DNA of 64,000 bases from Drosophila persimilis (lineage: Eukaryota; Arthropoda; Insecta; Diptera; Drosophilidae): the NCBI RefSeq assembly GCF_003286085.1, contig NW_020825288.1, positions 4,278,001 to 4,342,000 on the forward strand, written 5' to 3'. Position numbers and translations under genes: made by a program. This document shows positions 53,420-60,964 of this stretch, in pieces. The notes beneath the pieces are model-generated. The model was not told where the DNA came from. It did no database searches and was given only the letters and a program-made list of their open reading frames with translations. The stretch's first letter is position 1; every line of letters begins with the position of its first letter.

Positions 53420-54713
53420 ATGTTGAACCTTTTGAAAGAGCCACCTCCGGGGAATCTTATGTCCTCGCCAGAGGCATTCAAGTACATGAAGTACACCATG
53501 ATCTTGATGGGATGGATACCCCCACAAGGAGGATGGACAGCCTCCAGTATAATAATGTCGACTTTCATAGTAGCTATCTCCGTTGTCTATGTGCCAATTG
53601 GAGTCTTCATCACTTTTTTCGTGGAGTTGAAAACCCTTTCACCAAGTGAAGCTTTGTCCGTGCTCCAGGTCGCACTCAATGCCATGGGATTTCCTTTGAA
53701 GTTGCTCTTCTTCAGACTCTATATGTGGCGCTTCTACAAAATCGAGAAGCTCCTTGGCCGCATGGACGAGCGTTGCATCGACAGCACAGAGCGCAGCGAA
53801 GTGCATCGCTGGGTGGCACGGTGCAACATCGCATATCTCATCTACCAGTTTATATACATCTCCTACACCATATCGACATTTCTTACGGCAACCTACTCGG
53901 GGGTGGTGCCATGGAATATCTACAATCCATTCATTGACTGGCGCGAGAGCACGCGGAACCTTTGGATTGATTCGGTGCTGGAATTAATGTTCATAATTGG
54001 CATAGTTATCCAAACCTATATGATAGATGTGTTCCCCCTTCTGTACGGTCTGATTTTACGGGCCCACATTAAGCTCCTCAGGCAGAGAGTCGAGAAACTT
54101 TGCTTGGATCCCAGTCAGACTGATGATGAAAACAATGAGGAGCTCGAGAATTGCATCGAGGACCACAAACTTATTCTGGAGTAAAAATATAAGGGTAAAC
54201 TAATTGAATTTGTGAGTGATTTTTTTGTATTTTCGCATAGATACGCCTCTGTCATACGTCCTGTTATCGAACCTGCCATCCTTGTGCAATTCATGCTGGT
54301 CGGCTTGGTCCTGGGGATATCCCTGATCAATCTTTACTTATTTGCTGACACTTGGGCAAAACTGGCTATAGCCGCGTACATAGTCGTTCAGATTGTTCAG
54401 ACATTTCCCTTCTGCTACACCTGCGACCTCATCAGGGAGGACTGTGAGTCCTTGGCCGTGGCCATATTTCACTCCAACTGGAAGGGCTCGAGTCGCAGAT
54501 ATAGATCCTCGTTGATTTACTTCCTGCAGAATGCCCAAAGGACGATCTCCTTCAGCGCCGGATCTGTATTTCCCATATGCTTGAACACCAACATCAGGGT
54601 AAGAAAATTGAGATACCTATCGACCTAAAGACTGTCAATTTCCTGTGCAGGTTGCCAAGCTGGCCTTTTCTGTGGTTACATTTGTGAAGCATTTGGGATT
54701 GGGATCGAGATAA
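53420..54713 (+). CDS. Or98a: odorant receptor, Or98a-like, three exons
   Basis: This gene encodes a seven-transmembrane insect odorant receptor, a ligand-selective subunit that works with the co-receptor Orco in the dendrites of olfactory neurons. Coding exons are 53420-54180, 54241-54598 and 54651-54713, joining to 393 residues, normal for the family (about 390-400). Introns are 60 bp (GTAAAA...CATAG, splitting a Glu codon) and 52 bp (GTAAGA...TGCAG, phase 0). Family hallmarks are the N-terminal SPEAFKYMKY and MGW, HRWVARCNIAYLIYQFIY, the second-loop PWNIYNPFIDWRES, LILEYASVIRP across intron 1, QTFPFCYTCDLI, the penultimate FSAGSVFPI and the C-terminal VAKLAFSVVTFV. The closest match I recall is D. 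melanogaster Or98a, with Or22 and Or42 receptors as more distant relatives. The tail after the last helix (KHLGLGSR) is its own. The start has a good context (CACAAAAATG). No stops or frameshifts, so it appears functional. It could be a lineage-specific paralogue rather than the one-to-one orthologue. Confidence 0.9.
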
Positions 54714-54788
54714 ACAAGTACAGAATTAGGCCTATTTTGATTATATTTTTGATTGTCACCTAATTACTATGTTATATCAAATATCTGC

Positions 54789-54794
54789 AATAAA
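54789..54794 (+). terminator. poly(A) signal of the odorant receptor
   Basis: AATAAA lies 76 bases after the stop codon, followed by a T-rich stretch (near 54803-54812). This is the expected layout for a short fly 3' UTR. Confidence 0.6.
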
Positions 54795-55078
54795 TATAAA
54801 TATGTTTTTTCCCCCCTAAAAATCCATGAAATGCTCGTCTTTAGATATCACTTTATTATTCTGCAATTTTCGGTACAACGCCATCGGACCACATTCTCTT
54901 CGAGCTATGGTTATCCTCGAGCTATGTTAATTATATAGAATGTAACTAAAGGTCAGGAAGATGGGAATTGCGAGTTGGCAAACGTATTGCAAGTAATTAT
55001 TGAATCAAGCATTCAGTCAACAAAAGGCGCAAAGTTGCACAACCAATGGTCGTCCCTATAATCGATTATTGTGCGTCT

Positions 55079-55213
55079 AATGCGTGGGAAGAGTTACACA
55101 TTTCTCATCGGCATGCACTCAACAAAAAGTTCCACTTTGCAACGAAACACAAAGGATTCTGGCAGTAGAGGGCAACCTCCTACTTTTCTCAGTGCAAAAG
55201 GAAATGGTATAAG
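55079..55213 (+). promoter_or_regulatory. second copy of the receptor promoter-like sequence, no gene behind it
   Basis: Bases 55079-55103 repeat 53258-53282 exactly (25 of 25), with TCATC one base later in both. Further on, AACCTCCTACTTTT (55174-55187) matches TACCTCCCACTTTT (53326-53339), and GGTATAAG (55206-55213) matches the GGTATAAA that holds the receptor's TATA box. The spacing is about 43 bases longer here. No receptor-like coding sequence follows in any frame that I can see. Confidence 0.6.
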
Positions 55214-57138
55214 TACAGAAGTCTTGATTTTCAATTGCAGTTGTGAAATTAGCCCAAAGCAAAGTGCATTCCCCTTGAGTCTCAGACACAAATCAACGCT
55301 GTTTTACTTCCAGTAGTTCTGGTCATTATTGGAGATGGCAACATCTCCATGAACGCAAAAGAATCAGTGTAAGGATATTGCAGGCAATCCCAAAGCATCC
55401 ATAGCCAATAATTAATTTATTTTCATGCCGCCACTGAGGTCAACTTTATGAAGCAAATTAACATATACACGAAACGCCAAAGGAGCATAGGAGTAAGTGG
55501 CAGGAAAATGACTCAAATATGAAATGGTATACACCTCACATCCTCACACACACAAAATACTGTACGATGGCATAATTCTGTGGGCCGGAGTCCCCACCAC
55601 TTTCAATTTTTGGCTTCAATTTCTTCGTTTTGTGTGTGTTTCCTGTTAAGAAATACAATTATGCAAACAATCGGGTGGTGGAAACGACAAAGTCAATTAA
55701 AATACGAGCAAATTAATTGCTTAAAATACGCATAGAATTGATTTACAAATTCGGCAAGACAGCGCAAACAAGAAATCAGTTTTAATTGCGGTTAAGCCAG
55801 GAGCAAAGACTCCTGGCGTCTGGCGTCTGGCTCTCCGTTTCTCCACTTTCCACTTTCCCGTTTCCTGGAAAACCCCAAAGTTCAAAGTCTAGCCGCTGGC
55901 GCAAATGTGCTTTGCCTGTCTTTGATGTGGAGCGACGGCTACAAATATCCAACTGCTGGAAGGACCTGCTGGTGGCACAGCGAGCGGCAGCGGCAGCGGC
56001 ATCAGCAAGGATGCTGGTAGAACCAACATTTACATAAACTGAAATCAAACTGGAAATAGAGGCCACCACGAATGGAAAGCAAGAGCACTCATATTTAATG
56101 TAAACGCAGCGAAAAGCCTGCGGAAAATTAATTTGCATTTTTCCCAACCAACCAAAACAACAACCGCCAGAGCCACAGCCACAGCCAGCAACCGGCAGCA
56201 GGCAGCCGACAACAACTGGCATACATTTGCAATCGAGTTGGTACATAGTTTTCCAAAAACACAAGTTTTCACTTGCCCAAATTCGCTGGGGAAATGCGGG
56301 AAACTCTTACCTCACATTGGGAGGAGGTGGCACCGACACCTCACATTTCCCCCGGGCCAAGAACACACACAGCCGATGTCTCCATTCCAGCAAAGAGAAG
56401 TCCACGAGGAGCAGAAGGACGAACTGTAGACGCGGCACGCGTAGACGCATTAAATCAAATTAAAAGCCCCGCTAAAAGAAGTGACAAAACCCCAGGTAAA
56501 TCCCATTTTAAATACAAATAGCATGCGTATACGCCCTGGGGGCCAGAGGGAGAGACTCGGAGTCGGAGCCCGAGTCGGAGTAGTCGTCTCTGAGTGGTTC
56601 TGTGGCACACATTTTTCCAGGAGGCTTAACGGTGCGGCGTCTGTAATCTTAGTTTAAGTTGATTGTACGACATCCGAATAGAGGATGGAGGATGGAGGAT
56701 GGCGGATAGAGGATAGAGGAAAACGCTGTAGCCAAACACGATCCACAGTAAAATGCTTTAAATAAAAATTTGTGGGCCAGGGCTTTAGAGCCGGGGAAAA
56801 TGGGTTTATTTGTTTGTTTGCCGGAGTCTAAGGGTTTGTCTGGCGCAACACTTTGGGGTCTGGCAACACGGGGACTAAGACACTCGCCTGCCTCAGTGTT
56901 TCTGGTTCGGGAATTGCTTTTAGCGTAATTGCAAGTGTATTCCCCAAAGGTGGCTCGAAGAGCGACTCCGCCTTTAGGCCCGAGCAGCGCACGGAGCCGG
57001 CGGCATTGTGTTTCGGCCATATTTGCACGGTGCCGCATTTCAATTAACCCGTGAACCTCTGTACCCATGGCCCCAGGTCTTTGTTTCGTTAGTTTTTATT
57101 AGTTTTTAACCTTTCGGCTTTTCACAATGCAAGTGTGT

Positions 57139-57188
57139 GCTTGCCTGCCTGCTTGCCTGCCTGCTTGCCTGCCTGCTGGCCTGCCTGA
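57139..57188. repeat. 12-bp tandem repeat GCTTGCCTGCCT
   Basis: Three clean units and one altered unit are present. The array gives a Cys/Leu/Pro-like reading in one frame by chance. Confidence 0.9.
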
Positions 57189-58535
57189 CTGGCTGCCGTT
57201 CAACGCAGCTCAATCAATCAGTCAGGCGATCAATCAAAAAATTCAATCTCCATCAATTGCAGGTCCGCAAACAGAGAAGGCAGCGGGCCAGCCACAGGAA
57301 AAAATAACAGCTCAGGGACTCATTCATTAACTGGAAAACGATTCTGGCCAAAGCCGAAAATTGCAAATCGACAAAACCCAAGCTAAAGCCAAAGCCAAAG
57401 GCTCCGAGCACTTCACTTGACTATTCAGCCAAAAAACAGTTTTGCCCTCTGTGTACTTTACGATGGCCGATGCATTGGGCCAAAACCAGAACCCTCCACA
57501 CGCCCTTTGCTTCCGTCCTGGACTATGTTTTTTGTAGCATATGATACGAATTTACATGTGTCCAGTACACTGGAGAAAAATGCATACATTCCTGCTATAG
57601 CCATTCCAAGTAGGTCTTGGAGAGTCTTTAAGATTCATTTATGTGTTAATTGACAAAAATTGTAGCCAAAGATGAATCCTAAAGTACAAGTAATGGTCGT
57701 AGACAGAGCAACAAGGCCTTCAGGCTGGGTCTTTAAGATTATAACATTGAAATGATTTCGATTTGAGGGCAAAGACAGAATGGGTACGAAAAACTTGGCA
57801 ACTGGTGTGCCAACTCATTGAAATGGTTGCAAAATATATCTCCTATGAGGCAGTGATGGGGTTGGTGGGCAGAACGAGGCACAGGAGCGCCTCACCGAGA
57901 CGCCACGAATGCTTGAATCAATTATGGTGTTCCCCCTATCCAATAAGAAAAGGGGTTTGGTGTCGTCGACCTCATCTCCGTTCATCTCCGCCGATTGCGG
58001 ATCTCCGTCAAGAAATCTAAAGTCAGATCTTTCCCTCAGTGTACATATCTGTGTTATTATGTGTGGAAGTGTGAGTATGTGTGAAATTGTGTGGCTTGTA
58101 AAAATCACTTTTTTAAAGCATTCGGCCTTTGCGACAGATACACGCATTGAAGCGTGGGCACTTTTGCGTTTTGCCAACGAGGAGCACAGGACGAGAAGGA
58201 GGATGAGGATGAGGAGCAGGATGAGGACCATTCCATGCTGCAGGATGCCACACGATTGAAGGCAGCCAACAGCCAGCCAGCATACTTGTATTTATTTTAT
58301 TCCAGCTCGTTCTGGCAGTGCATAAAACTGTTTTTAACATGGTTCTTCTGTTGGTTGTTTTTTTCGTATCGTTTCGTTTCGTTCGGGAGGAGCGGAGCGG
58401 AGCACAGCACAGCCCTTTTTATGCCAAATGTAAGCGATCTGCACGGAACTGACACAAATATGGGACTCTGCCAAAGAGATGGGGTTGGGGTTGAGGATGG
58501 TGTGGCATGAAAGCCGAGTGTTGGACAAGCAGATT

Positions 58536-58550
58536 TAAACCGTTACGGTT
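58536..58550. other. 15-bp palindrome
   Basis: AAACCGTTACGGTTT is a perfect inverted repeat of two 7-base arms around one base. It lies 63 bases outside the retroelement. Confidence 0.5.
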
Positions 58551-58608
58551 TACCTGCCACTATACAACACACGCACCCCGTGCCACCTACATCTACCCCA
58601 TGGATGCA

Positions 58609-58612
58609 TACA
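58609..58612 (+). repeat. probable target-site duplication (left copy)
   Basis: TACA directly before the LTR is a 4-bp alternating pyrimidine/purine site of the kind used by gypsy-type integrases. The right copy lies outside the window, so this cannot be confirmed here. Confidence 0.4.
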
Positions 58613-59078
58613 AGTTAACGTACCCAATTCCATTGAGCTCTTATACGAGTTGTAAACAATCTTTGGTTTTCCAAAACGAAAACAATTTCAATCTTGGGCC
58701 TCCGCCTAATTGATTTCTAAGATGTACAATCTCAAGCGCCCCCGCCGCAATCCCATTCTTTGACACTCGCCTAAATGGAAAACCAATGTTTGCCCACACC
58801 CGGCTTCTCATAAACAATCTCACTCCCGGCTTTCTGCAGATCCTGCACTTTAGGCCTTTTACAGTTCTCTCTTTGGATGACGAAATCTAATACTCGGGAT
58901 GGCGAAATCAATTGAAATGTTTATAGAAAAACGATTCCCGAAAGGGATCAACGATGCAAAGATCAGAAAGTTCAAAGCAGTCTTGATCCAGCAGCGACAC
59001 CGCAAAGTCTAGCTAAATATTAAGATCGCGCAATCCCTTGGCCCGGAATTCCTTTGTGACCCTCTACTTAAATCTATA

Positions 59079-59084
59079 TCAGTG
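59079..59084 (+). promoter_or_regulatory. LTR initiator-like element
   Basis: ATATCAGTGAAGTTCG contains TCAGTG, close to the fly initiator consensus TCAKTY. It sits about 20 bases before the LTR poly(A) signal, where the start of R is expected. Confidence 0.4.
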
Positions 59085-59097
59085 AAGTTCGAAGTAA

Positions 59098-59103
59098 AAT
59101 AAA
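59098..59103 (+). terminator. LTR poly(A) signal
   Basis: AATAAA lies about 45 bases before the end of the LTR. It would act in the 3' LTR copy. Confidence 0.55.
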
Positions 59104-59143
59104 AACTTTTTAAAAACACAATCCGCTACCGCAGTTGTTTAAT

Positions 59144-59161
59144 TGGCGCCCAACGTGGGGC
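59144..59161 (+). other. primer-binding site for tRNA-Lys
   Basis: TGGCGCCCAACGTGGGGC is complementary to the 3' end of fly tRNA-Lys (GCCCCACGUUGGGCGCCA as I recall it), over 18 bases. Lysine tRNA priming is known for gypsy itself, while the related 17.6/297 group uses tRNA-Ser. Confidence 0.85.
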
Positions 59162-59755
59162 GACGTTGTCTAAAAAGCACCGAATGATAAAAGTGTTGCG
59201 TCGTGCCGAAACCCGAAGGACAATTAATTAATGGAATAAATCCTTCAAAATTAAAAACGCGGAGTGACTGTGTGATATAGATAAAAAAAAGTGAGATAAA
59301 AAGGAAACAAACCGGAGCTTAGGGTGTGCAAAAACAAATACAAATACAAATACAAATACAAATACAAATACAAATACAAATACAACGCAAAATACAAATA
59401 AAACAAAAAGCTAATCAAGGCAATTCGTAAATACAAAAAAAACCAAAGAAACCCAAAGTTTTTAAAAAAACAAAACCAACAAAACCGACAAAACCAAAAT
59501 ACAAAGAAAGTGAAACGATCAGCGAAGCCAAAGAAGGAAGACCCCCAGAAGACCCAGCTGAGCAAAGAAATTTAAGAAGGAAGACCCGTTCGAAGATCTG
59601 CCAAACTAAGAAGGACGACCCCTACCGGATATTTCGTGAGCAAGAGTTGTATTAATAAATATATAAGTTCAATTAGGATATATAAGATTATAAAAACTAA
59701 CATATAAGAAAAATTAAAAGTGGATCAGCTAACTTTAGATTTTGAAAAACTAAAA
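59162..59755 (+). other. retroelement untranslated leader
   Basis: This is an A-rich leader between the primer site and the first gag ATG. It holds eight perfect ACAAAT units and several A-rich runs. I did not find the Su(Hw)-type TGCATA sites that form the insulator at this position in gypsy. Confidence 0.7.
59334..59381 (+). repeat. (ACAAAT)8 array in the leader
   Basis: There are eight perfect head-to-tail ACAAAT units, 48 bases, followed by decayed units (ACAACG, ATACAAAT). Confidence 0.95.
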
Positions 59756-60964
59756 ATGATTAACTCTCAAGCAAGGACCGATCTCACAGCAGATCTGGTC
59801 AAACAATTGATAGCACTTCAAATTTCACAAGTACAAGAGCAAATTGTAAATTTAAAACAACAAATAGAAACTAAATCCGATCAGGTATCGGATTATCAGG
59901 CAGAAACAATAGACGAGACAATAAGAGACGACACCACATTGAAGGTAATAGAATCCCTACCAATTTTTAATGGTGGATTAAACCAATATGTAGGATGGAG
60001 GGAAGCTGCAGAAACTGCAGTGAAGTTATATAAGAAAGGAAGTAAGCAATATTATATTGCATTAACAATTTTGAGAAACAAAATAACAGGACCAGCACAT
60101 GACGCACTGACCAACCACGGGACAGTTCTAAATTTTGATGCCATACTTTCACGGCTTGACTTTGTTTACAGTGACAAGAGACCTATTTACATAATAGAAC
60201 AGGAATTAAGCGTTCTCCGACAAGGGAACCTTTCAATTATAGATTTCTATAACGAGGTTAACAAGAAAATGACCTTGTTAATAAATAAGACAATAATGAC
60301 TCACGGAAAGGACAGTGAGATCACCAAGGAATCAAATAAAAAAATTAGAGACAATGCCTTACGCATTTTTGTCACTGGCCTAAACGGCGGCATTGCTGAA
60401 ATCCTATTTTCATTGAATCCCCCAGATTTACCGAATGCCTTAGCAAAGGTACAGGAATTGCAATCTAATAACATTCGGGCCCAATTTGCCTACCAATTCA
60501 GCGGTCCCAGAAATTCAGGGAATAATAATTTTAATACCTTAAGATTCAACCAACGACAACCTAGGACTAACAGTTCACCATTCGACCAAAAAAGGGATTT
60601 GCAGAGGAATAACATGTCTTGGGGACAACCCTATTTCTTGGGTAATAGACAACAAAATCAGGCCCCAGAACCAATGGAGGTAGACGAATCTATACAAATC
60701 CGGAACCGACAGAACAGCAATCAATTCAGGGGAAATAATAACAATAGAAATTATCGGGAGAATACTAACGGTTATTTTAGGAGAAATAATAACAATTATA
60801 GCCAAGCCCAGCATTTTAGGGCAAACGTAGTCCCGAATAATCAGTCTAACGACAATCCAGCGCAGAAACGAAAACTAAACGAAATGTCGGAACAACCGGC
60901 TAATAAAGCAATGAGGATAAATAACATTGAGGAGGATCATTTTTTAGATCAGCCCCCGAAGTAG
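59756..60964 (+). CDS. gag: retroelement Gag
   Basis: This is the structural capsid protein of the element, which packages its RNA. The frame opens after a stop at 59705-59707 and runs to the TAG at 60962-60964. The first in-frame ATG is 59756, giving 402 residues. A GTG at 59720 stands 12 codons earlier and starts a plausible extension (GTG-GAT-CAG). The N-terminal part is a predicted coiled coil rich in Leu/Gln/Ile. The middle has the gypsy-type capsid signature with LPIFNGG and a nearby YVGWREAA. The C-terminal 150 residues are rich in Asn, Arg and Gln (FRGNNNNRNY, FRRNNNNYSQ). There is no cysteine, so the CCHC zinc knuckle is absent, as in gypsy-clade Gags, and the Arg-rich tail probably binds RNA. 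The frame overlaps pol by 34 bases. Confidence 0.87.
   Translation: MINSQARTDLTADLVKQLIALQISQVQEQIVNLKQQIETKSDQVSDYQAETIDETIRDDTTLKVIESLPIFNGGLNQYVGWREAAETAVKLYKKGSKQYYIALTILRNKITGPAHDALTNHGTVLNFDAILSRLDFVYSDKRPIYIIEQELSVLRQGNLSIIDFYNEVNKKMTLLINKTIMTHGKDSEITKESNKKIRDNALRIFVTGLNGGIAEILFSLNPPDLPNALAKVQELQSNNIRAQFAYQFSGPRNSGNNNFNTLRFNQRQPRTNSSPFDQKRDLQRNNMSWGQPYFLGNRQQNQAPEPMEVDESIQIRNRQNSNQFRGNNNNRNYRENTNGYFRRNNNNYSQAQHFRANVVPNNQSNDNPAQKRKLNEMSEQPANKAMRINNIEEDHFLDQPPK

Larger units (their letters stand above)
54795..58612. other. intergenic region between the receptor and the retroelement
   Basis: This stretch holds the duplicated promoter-like block at 55079-55210, a 12-bp GCTTGCCTGCCT array at 57139-57188, and otherwise AT-rich DNA. 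The open frames here (such as 55782-56264 and 56649-57068 on the minus strand) show no family features. Confidence 0.7.
58613..59143 (+). repeat. 5' long terminal repeat
   Basis: The left end is placed at AGTTAAC after a TACA site, and the right end directly before the primer-binding site, in GTTTAAT. This gives about 531 bp with short imperfect inverted ends (AGTTAA against TTAATT). An initiator-like TCAGTG lies at 59079 and a poly(A) signal AATAAA at 59098-59103, consistent with a U3-R-U5 order and a TATA-less start. The left boundary is inferred from the end motif, since the 3' LTR is not available for comparison. Confidence 0.65.

Noticed and set aside
59251-59565. Tyr/Leu/Phe-rich frame on the minus strand of the retroelement leader
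   Set aside because: It is produced by the ACAAAT array and A-rich leader read in reverse.
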